Of a stretch of DNA of 64,000 nucleotides, positions 1 through 9,164 are shown piece after piece. The DNA is from JBOHUC01 sp050733935. Lineage in GTDB: Bacteria; Eisenbacteria; RBG-16-71-46; DASYSL01. Each line of letters opens with the position of its first letter. The first letter of the stretch is position 1. A model generated the notes under the pieces. It made no database searches. It was not told the DNA's origin and saw nothing but the letters and a program-made list of their open reading frames with translations. The stretch spans positions 10,322 to 74,321 of the forward strand of contig JBOHUC010000093.1 of NCBI GenBank assembly GCA_050733935.1, in the 5' to 3' direction. Position numbers and translations under genes: made by a program.

Positions 1-332
1 GAATGCGCGCCCCAGAAGAGCTTCCCGATCCAGCCGGGCTTCAGGTTCTCCTGGACGCCGACCACCTCGTTCTTGCGATTCAAGACCACGGTGTCGATCG
101 GGAACTTCATCCCGAACATGTGGACCCACTCGCAGGGGACGAGCCAGAGGCCTTCGCCGGGCCCGAGCCCGCTACGGCCCAGAAGTCCCTGCGTTCGTTC
201 CTCGCTCGTCTCGGCGAGGACGACCCGCTCGGCAATCACGACGTTTCGGGTGACGTTACGCGCGCGCAGCACCTGTAGGGGCGCCTCACCTGAAGTTGAG
301 TGGCAGGAACGGCCATACTCTAACACCACCAT
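1..332 (-). CDS. DUF192 family protein, C-terminal end cut by window edge
   Basis: The minus strand is open from 332 to the window edge with no stop. About 110 residues are visible. They include RNVVIAERVVLAE, then ERTQGLLGR, and then HMFGMKFPIDTVVL followed by GVQENLKPG. These match the two hallmark blocks of DUF192 (PF02643), a small beta-rich family that is often exported and whose function is not settled. ATG at 332 is the first in-frame start; GTG at 272, just before the conserved block, is an alternative. The missing part lies beyond position 1. I infer the family from the motif pattern only. Confidence 0.72.
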   Translation of the reverse strand, partial: MVVLEYGRSCHSTSGEAPLQVLRARNVTRNVVIAERVVLAETSEERTQGLLGRSGLGPGEGLWLVPCEWVHMFGMKFPIDTVVLNRKNEVVGVQENLKPGWIGKLFWGAH

Positions 333-484
333 CGCGCTCACGTACTTCGGCGGTCAGCTTGCGGTCTGCACCTCTTCCGAGGAACTCAAGAACATCCAGT
401 GGTTGCTTTCGTTGAGTCGCCGGGTCTCGATGGCAACTCCTAGTGGCTGTTCGCACAAGGCAAGTAGTGATTGCATCCCCTTGC

Positions 485-2227
485 CTAGTAGACGATGAGT
501 TTGGCGGAAACCCTGCCTTTGTCACTCTCAAGTCTTGCAACGTAAGCGCCGGCAGACACTCGCTCTCCCGTTTGTGACCTGCCATCCCAGAAGTAGCGAG
601 TCCACCCATTGTCAACAGCGTCCTGGGGGCGACTAACTACACAGATCCTGCGGCCCCGCATGTCAAAGATCTGAACTTCACGACCCGAGAGCTGTGCAGA
701 CACGTCGATCCGCCAGCCCTCGGCCGTCCGGGCGATCTTCATTAATGTTCCTGGATAGCTGTGCACATCACTCATAACCTGTACGGCTGGCACGTCGAGA
801 CGTCGAGGGACGGGACCGACGGACGCAAGAAAACTCGTCGCAGTACTGGCTGTCGTGCCGGTCAACTTCAACTCACCCGAGGTGCTCGCATCACGCACGG
901 CCAATGACAAGTCCGAGAAGGTGACCTTCCATCGGCCTCCGCCGATAGCCTTTACGTCGGTTTCACAGTCATACACTTCCGACGATTTGCAATTGATCAG
1001 TCGCACGCTGGTGGGATCAATTCCCGCAACGTCTTCCTCCAGCTCAAGGACACCCCAAGCTCGAGACTGCATGCGATTCTGTGGGCGAATCGTCTTCCAT
1101 GAGAAGGTTGCGGGCGTCTCGACACGAAACCGTACGACATCCTCTCTAAATCCGCTTGGAACGGTAGCAATCGTATCCCTTCCACCGACAACAACGAGTT
1201 CACCGCTACAAACACAGTACGCTCCCCCCGCCTCGGTACGACGTAGACGCGGATCCCTAGCCAGCAGGTGCCAAGTACGATCTTCTGGTCGGAATCCCCA
1301 AATCTCGTCGCTAATCGCCTGGGACGACGGAATCCGACCACCGGCGACTAGGAGAAGGCCACTAACGGGATCGAACCCGCCAACTGAGTTGCTAAGCTGT
1401 GGTGGCCCTTGAGTCCCGTCCGTCAAGGCTTCCCAAGAGCGCGTCTGCGGATCAAATGCCCAAACCTTGCGCCAATGTGCGTCCTGACCTGGACCGACAC
1501 CTACGAGCGGGGCGTGCCCTCCCCAAAGCAAGATCCGGTGTGTGAGGGGGTCATACTGTGCAACTGCCGCGATTCGCTCCCAAGGATCGTCTACACCCAG
1601 AGAATGTCGCACGAGACTCTGCGCATCGTACGGCAGCTCGTAGAAGGACAACGTCGCCGGACCGGTCCCGCATGAACCTCCCATGATCCATGTCGAACCT
1701 GAAGTACGATCAACTGCTATTGCGGCGTCTGCGAGGCGGACCGTGTGGTCCGCATCGTCCCTCACTTGTAGCCAAGAACGGTACAGGTGGTTGTATGACC
1801 AAAAGTCGCCCTGGCAAGCGCCTGATGCAGATATCCCGCCAAACAGCAAGGGCGCCTTTCTGCTCGGATCCCAAGCACCGGCATGCCCAAACCTAGCTCC
1901 GACTAGGTTGTCGTCCGACGACTCCAAACGCCAGGACCACGTGCCTGTATCGAGAGTCCAGAGTTCTGCCGTAGTTGTGATCGCACTCCCAATGTACAAA
2001 CGCCCACCATATAGCTTCAGTGCACCCTCCTCGGGGCTCCACACGGCAGAAGCTCGAATTCTCCCGACGCCAGGGAATTGCGACGTGATGATTCGCTCGT
2101 CGCCCAAGGGATCATGAGGGGCAACACAGGGTACCATGATGAGCAAATAGACGGCACATCCGACTCTCAACACGGTGTCCAGTGTCAAATGTCTACCGAA
2201 CAATGACGACACGAACACGAGCTTCAT
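485..2227 (-). CDS. Secreted Kelch-like repeat protein with FlgD-like/T9SS-style C-terminal domain
   Basis: This is a 580-residue exported protein. The start is ATG 2227, preceded by a good Shine-Dalgarno (TTGGAGAGG). It overlaps the end of the upstream subtilase by 35 bases, so the two are probably co-transcribed. After a hydrophobic N-terminus come repeated blade-like blocks with a W-x-Y/F-D-P rhythm and GG turns (LLFGGISAS, ILLWGGHAP, LLVAGGRIP, LVVVGGRDT), typical of Kelch or galactose-oxidase propellers. The last ~90 residues (VQIFDMRGRR, FWDGRSQTGERVSAGAYVARL) form a FlgD-like Ig domain used as a type IX-style sorting tail in FCB bacteria. No catalytic residues are evident; a binding or surface role is likely. 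Codon use is noticeably less GC-biased than in genes to the right. Confidence 0.85.
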   Translation of the reverse strand: MKLVFVSSLFGRHLTLDTVLRVGCAVYLLIMVPCVAPHDPLGDERIITSQFPGVGRIRASAVWSPEEGALKLYGGRLYIGSAITTTAELWTLDTGTWSWRLESSDDNLVGARFGHAGAWDPSRKAPLLFGGISASGACQGDFWSYNHLYRSWLQVRDDADHTVRLADAAIAVDRTSGSTWIMGGSCGTGPATLSFYELPYDAQSLVRHSLGVDDPWERIAAVAQYDPLTHRILLWGGHAPLVGVGPGQDAHWRKVWAFDPQTRSWEALTDGTQGPPQLSNSVGGFDPVSGLLLVAGGRIPSSQAISDEIWGFRPEDRTWHLLARDPRLRRTEAGGAYCVCSGELVVVGGRDTIATVPSGFREDVVRFRVETPATFSWKTIRPQNRMQSRAWGVLELEEDVAGIDPTSVRLINCKSSEVYDCETDVKAIGGGRWKVTFSDLSLAVRDASTSGELKLTGTTASTATSFLASVGPVPRRLDVPAVQVMSDVHSYPGTLMKIARTAEGWRIDVSAQLSGREVQIFDMRGRRICVVSRPQDAVDNGWTRYFWDGRSQTGERVSAGAYVARLESDKGRVSAKLIVY

Positions 2228-5200
2228 CCTCTCCAAGTGTAGCTCGGCAAAAGTAGACGCCGGGTGGGACAATCGCGCCTGTCCTGTCACGCCCATTCCA
2301 TGCAAGCGATAGCAAACCGCCAGAATCTGTGCGACCTTGAATTTCCTCAACGAGCCTACCCGCAACCCCCCAGACACTCAACTTCGCGTCGCTGGTCGGC
2401 CGCCCGAGTAGTTCGAAACGTACTGCTCTGCCCTGCCTTGCTGGCATCCCAGCTGTCCGCACTCGAAGTCTTGCCACCCTATCCGACTCCTCAAACTCAA
2501 CTGCCGTGACGCCTCCAATGACCCCGGCCGCGCGATAATCAACCATTGCATCGTCGGGAGAACAGGGAATCCACCGCAGCTCCTCTCCCACCTCAACCTG
2601 ATAGACGTACGTGCGGAGCAGCGCACCTTTCGTAGTGATTGCATCAACATGACCTTGCCCGTAGTCGAAGTAGTGGGGGTTTGCGTTCGACCAGCCCCTT
2701 GTGAGGGGTGTCCGAATCCATACTTTCGGCGTGGAAACGAAGTCCACCTCAAAGGTGACCGGGAAGTGCAGCTCATACCTGTCAGCCGTGTATTCTCCGT
2801 CAGGAATAAGTCCATCCGCCGACCTGATCGTAATGCTCGTATTGTACTCGACGTCGAAGATGCTGGCATTCGTCGCAACGTCTCCCGTTACGGCTCCGCG
2901 TCGTCCTGGGTCGATCAAGTCAACCGCCCCACTATGGTTCACGCGACCCATCCCCTGATAGTCTGGGGCCTCATGAGAAATATCCTGCGCCGTGCCCCTC
3001 AAGAGATACTTGATGTCAACGTCATCCAGAATCGGATTTACAGAGACCAAACTGGCCGCGACGCCGCTAACCATGGCGGTAGATAGTGAAGTTCCGAACA
3101 GCTCGTCCACGTAGTGAGACGCGCCGCGGGTAATTACCGCGTTCCCCATCGTAGGGAAGGTGCTCCTGACAACGTGACCGGGAGCAACTATGTCAATCCA
3201 AGGACCGTGCGTCGAACCCTGGCCTTCCGTCAATCCGCCTGCTAGTCCGGGCAGGGTGTAGCCACAAAGATCTGTCGCTCCAACCGCGATGCAAAGCCCC
3301 CACTCGGCAAATCGCGCCGGGTAGTAGGCAACCAAACTATCAACGTTTCCCATTCCCGCGACACATGTGGCCCCGTACGCCATGGCGTTCTCTAAGGCCA
3401 ACCGGATCGGACGAATCAGCAGCTCGTTTGGCTCATACCCCCGAATCCCAAGGCTGATGTTAATGACTCTGGCCCCATTCTCGGCCGCCCACTCAATACC
3501 TGCAGCTAGGTCTTCGATAGCCCAGATTCCAAGATCATTGGACACTCTAACTGGCAAGATCCTGCACCCGACCGAATCCGGCGTTGGCAATCCATACTCA
3601 TCAACCGACCATCCCCCCACTATGCCGGCGACACCGAGCGGAACAGTATCCGCGAAATAGCTAGGCCCATTATCTGTGATAGCGGCTGCAATACCAGCCA
3701 TTTGGGTGCCGTGACCGTAATCATCCCACACATCGTCTTCCTCATGGTCATCGACAAAGTTCTTGCCTGGAAGAATACGTTGCCCCATCTCGTCATCACT
3801 ATACGTGTGGGCGAGATCTAAATGCGTCGCGTCAATTCCGGAGTCAACAATCCCGACTATTACGCCGCTATTACCTCGCGCCCGAGCCGAGGCATACCAA
3901 GCGCAAAGAGTGTTGGTGTCTTCGCTGAACCTTCCGTAGCCTTGGAAGATTGGGTATTCGTTTTGGTATCCATAGCTCTGGTTCAAATACCATTGGCCCA
4001 GATTGGTGACGGTCAGCTCAATGTTTGGGTCGTTCGGAGAAAGCAACGAGCCACACTGCGCGTTATCCGGGAGGCATGCTGCATTCGGGGTAAGGGAGAT
4101 TCCTCGCGCTGAGGGATATGCCAGTTTTACGAGACGATGGGATCGCAAAGCTTCGATCGCTTGATCACGAACCTCACGAGATGCGAATAGGACTTGGAAC
4201 ATGTTTCCAAAATCGTACAGATGCCTCTGCGTTCCATCGGGCCGTGTGACCATTGTCCGCTGAGGTCTGACTTCAGGCCAGACACAGCGAATCGAATAGC
4301 ACTCCAGGGTACGCAACAAATCGACAAGCGTTGCTTCACCACCGGAAATGGTCGAGGGAGATACGGCTGTGCGCCCAGTAAGTGGAAGCGTGCCGGCCTC
4401 GACCTCGACAATGGCGGCCCACGGTGAACCGGATAATGAGTTTCCCGCAGGTGCCGCACCTACTGCCCTCAAAGGTGTTGCCATTACTGACGACCCACCA
4501 TTCGGATTTGTCACTACAACCGACCACAATCCCGTGTCTGTCTCGGCGAAGGCAACTTCAGCGACAAGGTTGTAAGAGTCCAAGACTGTGGTCACTGCAT
4601 CGATAGGTGTTGCTCCTGGCCGTTCAAGGTGAACCTCGGTGCCCTGAAGAAAGTGGTAGCCGGCCAGCTGGTATGGAAATGTGCAGCCAGCCCATCCGTC
4701 CACAGGGAATCTGTTTACCACCATCGGCGCCGGTTCTTCTGTTCCGCCCAGAATGGTGGCTGGAGGTCCAAGACTCAGAAAGTCAACATCACCGTTTGGT
4801 GCGAGCACTTTCGCATAACCGACAACGAATCGTCCGGGAGGGCACGCTCCCCCAGAGTCGGCGAAAGTGATGTAAAAGGCAGTGCCAGTGGAGCAAGCAC
4901 TTGCTTGTGAGCTGGAGATGGCAACTCGAAATGTTGAATCCGTTTGCTCTGGAATAGTTACTAGCGTTCCCTTGAGTAGCCAAGTACAGCCAGATGCAGA
5001 AGTGGGAGCACTCCAACTTGTCATTGAATACCACGGAGATTGATTGCCCGCGGGTGTCCACAGGATCTGAACTTCTATTCCTCCTACTGATACCAAGCCA
5101 CTACACCTGACGTAGAGCCTGCGGGGCGCCCCAGAAACCTGTGCCAGGTTGGATGCGTATGTGCTCACGCTCCAAGAAAGCCCGACTGATCCCCCTCCGT

Positions 5201-5351
5201 TTATCCCACAGTCCGCTGGCCGAGCAAGGAGGCCACTGCACAATGCAAGCAGAGCTAGGAGGCTCCGTGGACCAACAAGTCCAGCACCGAGTCCTGATGC
5301 AGCAGGTCGGTCACTGGCCCTTTCCCGCGCAGCATCCTTGAAGACGCGCAT
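2193..5351 (-). CDS. Secreted subtilisin-like serine protease (S8) with IPT/TIG and FlgD-like C-terminal domains
   Basis: This is a 1052-residue multidomain exported protease. The start is ATG 5351, with GGAGG five bases upstream; the in-frame TTG at 5363 is less likely. An N-terminal hydrophobic segment (SLLALLALCSGLLA) looks like a signal sequence. Residues ~195-290 resemble an IPT/TIG Ig-like domain. The S8 catalytic domain spans ~490-820. The triad is Asp503 in GIVDSGIDATHLD, His547 in YGHGTQMAGIAA and Ser755 in FGTSLSTAMVSG. The final ~80 residues (LSVWGVAGRLVEE, WNGRDRTGAIVPPGVYFCRA) are a FlgD-like sorting tail. It sits just upstream of the Kelch-like gene, with overlapping ends. The two likely work outside the cell together. 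Base composition is lower in GC than the rest of the window. Confidence 0.95.
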   Translation of the reverse strand: MRVFKDAARERASDRPAASGLGAGLVGPRSLLALLALCSGLLARPADCGINGGGSVGLSWSVSTYASNLAQVSGAPRRLYVRCSGLVSVGGIEVQILWTPAGNQSPWYSMTSWSAPTSASGCTWLLKGTLVTIPEQTDSTFRVAISSSQASACSTGTAFYITFADSGGACPPGRFVVGYAKVLAPNGDVDFLSLGPPATILGGTEEPAPMVVNRFPVDGWAGCTFPYQLAGYHFLQGTEVHLERPGATPIDAVTTVLDSYNLVAEVAFAETDTGLWSVVVTNPNGGSSVMATPLRAVGAAPAGNSLSGSPWAAIVEVEAGTLPLTGRTAVSPSTISGGEATLVDLLRTLECYSIRCVWPEVRPQRTMVTRPDGTQRHLYDFGNMFQVLFASREVRDQAIEALRSHRLVKLAYPSARGISLTPNAACLPDNAQCGSLLSPNDPNIELTVTNLGQWYLNQSYGYQNEYPIFQGYGRFSEDTNTLCAWYASARARGNSGVIVGIVDSGIDATHLDLAHTYSDDEMGQRILPGKNFVDDHEEDDVWDDYGHGTQMAGIAAAITDNGPSYFADTVPLGVAGIVGGWSVDEYGLPTPDSVGCRILPVRVSNDLGIWAIEDLAAGIEWAAENGARVINISLGIRGYEPNELLIRPIRLALENAMAYGATCVAGMGNVDSLVAYYPARFAEWGLCIAVGATDLCGYTLPGLAGGLTEGQGSTHGPWIDIVAPGHVVRSTFPTMGNAVITRGASHYVDELFGTSLSTAMVSGVAASLVSVNPILDDVDIKYLLRGTAQDISHEAPDYQGMGRVNHSGAVDLIDPGRRGAVTGDVATNASIFDVEYNTSITIRSADGLIPDGEYTADRYELHFPVTFEVDFVSTPKVWIRTPLTRGWSNANPHYFDYGQGHVDAITTKGALLRTYVYQVEVGEELRWIPCSPDDAMVDYRAAGVIGGVTAVEFEESDRVARLRVRTAGMPARQGRAVRFELLGRPTSDAKLSVWGVAGRLVEEIQGRTDSGGLLSLAWNGRDRTGAIVPPGVYFCRATLGEDEARVRVVIVR

Positions 5352-5672
5352 GGGGTCCTCCAACTTGGCAGCTCGCTATGGTCTTGTCATCCCCCACGTC
5401 CTGGACTCGGCTAAGGCGAGATCCGCCCGACATGTGATCACTGACCCGTGGCCAAGCCGTCACATTAGCCACAGCAGGAAGTTTGACAGCCCGTGAGCGA
5501 AGATTGACCTACCGAGATTGTCCTCTCCCCTGTCAGTGCGCACAAGGGCAATCACCGAGGAACGATGAAGGAAGTCTCAGTAGTGGCCAGTACAGACAAC
5601 ACAAGCCCTACCGTAGGCAGGGCTTGTGGACTCGAACCGCTGGACCGCTCTAGCAATGGGCTCGCAGAAACT
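5352..5672. other. Intergenic stretch between subtilase and Tad operon
   Basis: These 321 bases have no convincing gene. The left part is the 5' region of the subtilase (minus strand), moderately AT-rich. The right part holds a hairpin at 5601-5627 that lies downstream of the Tad operon. A tRNA T-arm-like string occurs at 5628-5638 but no cloverleaf can be built around it. Confidence 0.6.
5601..5627 (-). terminator. Hairpin downstream of the Tad operon
   Basis: ACAAGCCCT at 5601-5609 pairs perfectly with AGGGCTTGT at 5619-5627 around a 9-base loop. Read on the minus strand it lies 45 bases past the stop of the last small ORF. The T-tract after it is weak (GTGTTGTCTGT), so it may be an imperfect intrinsic terminator or an mRNA 3'-end stabiliser. 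Confidence 0.5.
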
Positions 5673-5780
5673 TCAGCGGCCCGTCTTGCGGTCCTTGTTC
5701 TTGCGCGCGTTGCGGCGGGCCATGTAAGCGACGAAGAGAACGACGGCAGCAAGGATGAGGACGATGTTGAGCGTGTTCAT
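5673..5780 (-). CDS. 35-residue single-pass membrane peptide at the end of the Tad operon
   Basis: This is a short ORF: ATG at 5778-5780, stop TGA at 5673-5675. The product has a hydrophobic N-terminal helix (LNIVLILAAVVLFVAYM) followed by a strongly basic tail (ARRNARKNKDRKTGR). An AAGGTGGTG tract lies ~9 bases before the start. It lies 76 bases after tadC on the same strand, before the operon's terminal hairpin. The helix-plus-basic-tail layout predicts an inner-membrane peptide with a cytoplasmic C-terminus. I recognise no family. It could be an assembly accessory of the TadBC platform, but that is inference from position only. Confidence 0.55.
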   Translation of the reverse strand: MNTLNIVLILAAVVLFVAYMARRNARKNKDRKTGR

Positions 5781-5856
5781 CCGTCTTCACCACCTTTCCC
5801 TGGTTCCCGGCCGCGTGAGGCCGTTCCTGTGGCTTCGCTCGGGCGACGCCGCCGGC

Positions 5857-6792
5857 CTACTGCCGGCCGACGTTCGAGAGCGCGCGGTAGATCTGTAGCA
5901 TGCCCGGCCCGAGCAGGATGAGCAAAAGCTCGGGGAAGATGCAGAGCACGAGCGGAAACACGAGCTTGACGGCCACTTTGTGCGCCGCTTCCTCGGCCCG
6001 CTGGCGCCGCTTCACGCGCAGTGAATCCGACTGCGCGCGGAGCGACTGCGCGACGCTCGTGCCGAGCCGGTCGGTCTGAACGAGCACGGCGACCAGGCTC
6101 TTCACGTCGGCCACGCCGGTGCGGTCGGCGAGTCCCCGCAGGGCGTCGATGCGGTTGATGCCGGCCTTCATCTCGTTGTTGACCTGCCGGAGCTCCTGCG
6201 CGAGGACGGGGCTCGCGAGCGTGATCTCCTGCGACACCTTGACGATCGCGGCGTTCAAGCCGAGTCCGGCCTCGACGCACACGACCATGAGGTCGAGCGC
6301 GTCGGGGAGCGCGTGCGTGATCTCGAGCTTCCGCTCGTTCGACTTCTGCCACAGCCAGAGCGTCGGGAGATAGAAGCCGACGACGGCGAGCACGACGGTC
6401 CAGACGATCGTGTTCGCGATCGGCTGCCGGAGCGCCGCCATCAGGAACAGGAAGCCGAACGGCAGGGCCACGGCGAACAGGACTTTGGCCCCGAGGAACG
6501 TGGTGACCGCGTTCTGGCTCCGATACCCGGCCTCGATCAGACCATCGCGCAGCGATTCCTGTCCGTCCGCATTCGGAAGGAAGCCCGCGAGCCGGGCGAG
6601 AAGGCGCTCCCAGATGGGGCGGCGCGCGGCACGTCGCGTCTGCCACCAGGAGCCGCTCTCGCTCGAGGTCTTGATCTCGGCCAGGCGGGCCGCCACCGGG
6701 TCGGCGCCGGCCTGGCGCTGCCCGATGATGGCGTAGATCAGCATCGCGACCGTCGCGAAGACCAGGACCACGGCGACAATGGCGAGGATCAT
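5857..6792 (-). CDS. tadC: Tad pilus inner-membrane platform protein TadC
   Basis: This 311-residue protein belongs to the type II secretion F superfamily (PF00482). TadC pairs with TadB to form the inner-membrane platform on which the CpaF/TadA ATPase drives Flp pilin polymerisation. There is an N-terminal membrane helix (ILAIVAVVLVFATVAMLIYAI), a pair of central helices, and the T2SSF core DALDLMVVCVEAGLGLNAAIVKVSQE, followed by two C-terminal helices ending in LLILLGPGML. The start ATG 6792 has AAGGAGG closely upstream. It follows tadB by 10 bases. Length is normal for the family. Confidence 0.95.
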   Translation of the reverse strand: MILAIVAVVLVFATVAMLIYAIIGQRQAGADPVAARLAEIKTSSESGSWWQTRRAARRPIWERLLARLAGFLPNADGQESLRDGLIEAGYRSQNAVTTFLGAKVLFAVALPFGFLFLMAALRQPIANTIVWTVVLAVVGFYLPTLWLWQKSNERKLEITHALPDALDLMVVCVEAGLGLNAAIVKVSQEITLASPVLAQELRQVNNEMKAGINRIDALRGLADRTGVADVKSLVAVLVQTDRLGTSVAQSLRAQSDSLRVKRRQRAEEAAHKVAVKLVFPLVLCIFPELLLILLGPGMLQIYRALSNVGRQ

Positions 6793-6802
6793 GACCGCCT
6801 CC

Positions 6803-7765
6803 TTAAACCTTGATCGCGATCACGCGGCGGATCCAGATGTAGCCCACGATCTGCATGACGAGGCAGACGATGAGCAGCACCTGTCCCGCGGGATCGCGGA
6901 AGAACGTGACCATGTACTGCGGCGCGATCACGGAGAAGATGAGCGCGAGCGCGATCGGCAGCACCGAAAGGATCATTCCCGTGAGGCGTCCGTGCGCGGT
7001 GCGCGACTTGACGTCGCCCAGGATGCGGAAGCGCTCCCGGATGATGTGCGCGATCGACTCCATGATCTCGGCCAGGTTGCCGCCCGTCTCGCGCTGGATG
7101 ATCACGGCCGTGACGAAGAACTTGAGGTCGAGCGACTCGACGCGCTCCGTCAGATTGACGAGCGCCTCCTTCATCTCGAGACCCAGGTTTTGCTCGTCGA
7201 ACGTGACCGCGAACTCCTGCGCGAGCGGCTCGGGCGATTCCTGGGCCACGAGCTGGAGCGCCGCCGGGAAGGAGAGACCGGCCCTAAGCGCACTCGTCAT
7301 GAGATCGAGCGCATCGGGGAGCTGTTCGGAGAACTGGTTCATGCGCTTCGTCTTCTGTCCGCGCACCCACGCGTAGGGAATGAACGCGGTCACGACCCCG
7401 ATCAGGAGCCCGACGAGCGGGCGACCCAGGATCGTGACGCACAGGAGGAAGAACACCGCGCCCGTGAGCAGCATGAGCAGCACGAGCGTGCCCACGCGCC
7501 AGTTGAGCCCCGCCTGGTAGAGCAGGAGCTCGAGATCCTTGGAGAGCGGGAACTGCGACAGGAACCGGTCGATGAACGTGATGTCGGACAGCCGCTTGTC
7601 GCGCAGGATCGTGGGGTCGACCGTGCTGTCCCGGCCGATCATCGAAATGCGGCGCAGCTGATCCTGGACGCGTTTCTGCCCCTCCGTCATCGTCCCCGCC
7701 CGCCAGGCGTAGAACGCCACGACGCAGGCCAGGAACACGAGGAGTGCGGCACTCAGAGCAAGCAT
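6803..7765 (-). CDS. tadB: Tad pilus inner-membrane platform protein TadB
   Basis: This 320-residue membrane protein has a T2SSF domain (PF00482). It has an N-terminal helix (ALSAALLVFLACVVAFYAW), two central helices around residues 95-135, the conserved block QLPDALDLMTSALRAGLSFPAALQLVAQE, and ETGGNLAEIMESIAHIIRER, which is characteristic of TadB. Two C-terminal helices follow (MILSVLPIALALIFSVI and VLLIVCLVMQIVGYI). The start ATG 7765 is preceded by GGGGAGG. It lies 28 bases after cpaF and 10 before tadC, in the canonical order. Confidence 0.95.
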   Translation of the reverse strand: MLALSAALLVFLACVVAFYAWRAGTMTEGQKRVQDQLRRISMIGRDSTVDPTILRDKRLSDITFIDRFLSQFPLSKDLELLLYQAGLNWRVGTLVLLMLLTGAVFFLLCVTILGRPLVGLLIGVVTAFIPYAWVRGQKTKRMNQFSEQLPDALDLMTSALRAGLSFPAALQLVAQESPEPLAQEFAVTFDEQNLGLEMKEALVNLTERVESLDLKFFVTAVIIQRETGGNLAEIMESIAHIIRERFRILGDVKSRTAHGRLTGMILSVLPIALALIFSVIAPQYMVTFFRDPAGQVLLIVCLVMQIVGYIWIRRVIAIKV

Positions 7766-7793
7766 GGGATCGATCCTCCCCTATCCGCCCGGC

Positions 7794-9140
7794 TCAGTCG
7801 AACGTGCTGGGCGGCAGGTCCACGCCGCTCAAACGCAGCTTGTCGAGAAAGCGCGGCCGGATGCCGGTCGAGGTGAACTGGCCCAGGACCTGGCCGTTCT
7901 CGCCGATGCCCGTGCGCTTGAAGACGAACACATCCTGCATGGTCACGACGTTGCCTTCCATGCCGGTGATCTCGGAGACCGACATGATCTTCCGGCGGCC
8001 GTCCGAAAGACGGGACACCTGGACGATGACGTTGATCGCCGAGCTGACCTGCTCGCGCATGGCCTTGTCCGGGAGCGAGATCCCCGACATCTGCATGAGC
8101 GTCTCGAGGCGCGTGAGGGCATCCCGGCTCGAGTTCGCGTGCAGCGTGGTGAGCGAGCCGTCGTGGCCGGTGTTCATGGCCTGGAGCATGTCCAGCACCT
8201 CTTCGCTACGCACCTCGCCGACCACGATCCGGTCGGGGCGCATACGGAGGGAGTTGCGGACGAGGTCGCGGGCCGTCACTTGACCCTTGCCTTCGATGTT
8301 CGGCGGCCGGGTCTCGAGACGGACGACGTGAGGCTGCTGGAGCTGGAGCTCGGCCGAGTCCTCGATCGTCACGATGCGCTCGTCGGGCGGGATGTAGCCC
8401 GAGAGGATGTTGAGCGTGGTCGTCTTGCCGGAGCCGGTACCGCCCGAGATGAGGACGTTGAGCCGGGCGCGCACGATGCCCTGGAGCACCAGGGCCATCG
8501 GCTCGCTGACCGTGCCGTAATTGATGAAGTCCTGCATCGTGAGCGCCTTCACGGCAAAACGGCGGATCGAGAGGATCGGGCCGTCGAGCGCGAGCGGCGG
8601 AATGATCGCGTTCACGCGCGAGCCGTCGGGCAGGCGCGCGTCCACGTACGGAGACGCTTCGTCCACGCGCCGGCCGACGCGCGAGACGATGCGGTCGATG
8701 ATCACGCGCAGGTGCTGGTCGTCGCGGAACGTGACGTTCGTGAGCTCGAGCTTGCCGCGCCGCTCGACGAACACCTGCCGGTACGTGTTGACCAGGATGT
8801 CCGAGATCTCGGGGTCGTGGAGCAAGGGCTCGATCGGCCCGAGACCGAACGTTTCGTCCCGGATCTCCTTGACCAGGCGCTCCTCGTCCGTGGGCGAGAG
8901 GCGGAGGTCCTGCTCCTTGAGCAGCGCGCGGACGACGCGGTCCACCTGCTGCTGGAGGAATTCGTTCTCGACGTTCTCGAGGCTCGCCAGATCGAGGCGG
9001 TCGATGAGCTGGCGATGAATCGTCTGCTTGAGCTCGTGATACGTGTCCTGCGCCCGGACTTCCGCCTGGAGCGGAGAAGCCTGGCCCAGCGTGGCGCCGC
9101 TCGTCTCAGGACGCCTGGTGATTCGTTCCCTCAGTCCCAT
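7794..9140 (-). CDS. cpaF: Tad pilus secretion ATPase TadA/CpaF
   Basis: This 448-residue hexameric secretion ATPase of the GspE/VirB11 superfamily powers Flp pilus assembly. Walker A is GGTGSGKT at residues 233-240. The Asp box RPDRIVVGEVR sits near 301-311 and the His box GHDGSLTTLHANS near 325-337. The CpaF N-terminal domain before ~200 contains FGLGPIEPLLHDPEISDILVN, a family signature. The start ATG 9140 has GGGGAGAG six bases upstream. Gene position between cpaE and tadB is standard. All catalytic elements are intact. Confidence 0.97.
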   Translation of the reverse strand: MGLRERITRRPETSGATLGQASPLQAEVRAQDTYHELKQTIHRQLIDRLDLASLENVENEFLQQQVDRVVRALLKEQDLRLSPTDEERLVKEIRDETFGLGPIEPLLHDPEISDILVNTYRQVFVERRGKLELTNVTFRDDQHLRVIIDRIVSRVGRRVDEASPYVDARLPDGSRVNAIIPPLALDGPILSIRRFAVKALTMQDFINYGTVSEPMALVLQGIVRARLNVLISGGTGSGKTTTLNILSGYIPPDERIVTIEDSAELQLQQPHVVRLETRPPNIEGKGQVTARDLVRNSLRMRPDRIVVGEVRSEEVLDMLQAMNTGHDGSLTTLHANSSRDALTRLETLMQMSGISLPDKAMREQVSSAINVIVQVSRLSDGRRKIMSVSEITGMEGNVVTMQDVFVFKRTGIGENGQVLGQFTSTGIRPRFLDKLRLSGVDLPPSTFD

Positions 9141-9164
9141 CGGTCTCTCCCCGGTACCCGGCCG

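Noticed and set aside
5628..5638. String GGACTCGAACC that looks like the T-arm of a minus-strand tRNA.
   Set aside because: No D-arm, anticodon arm or acceptor pairing could be built in the flanking 80 bases.
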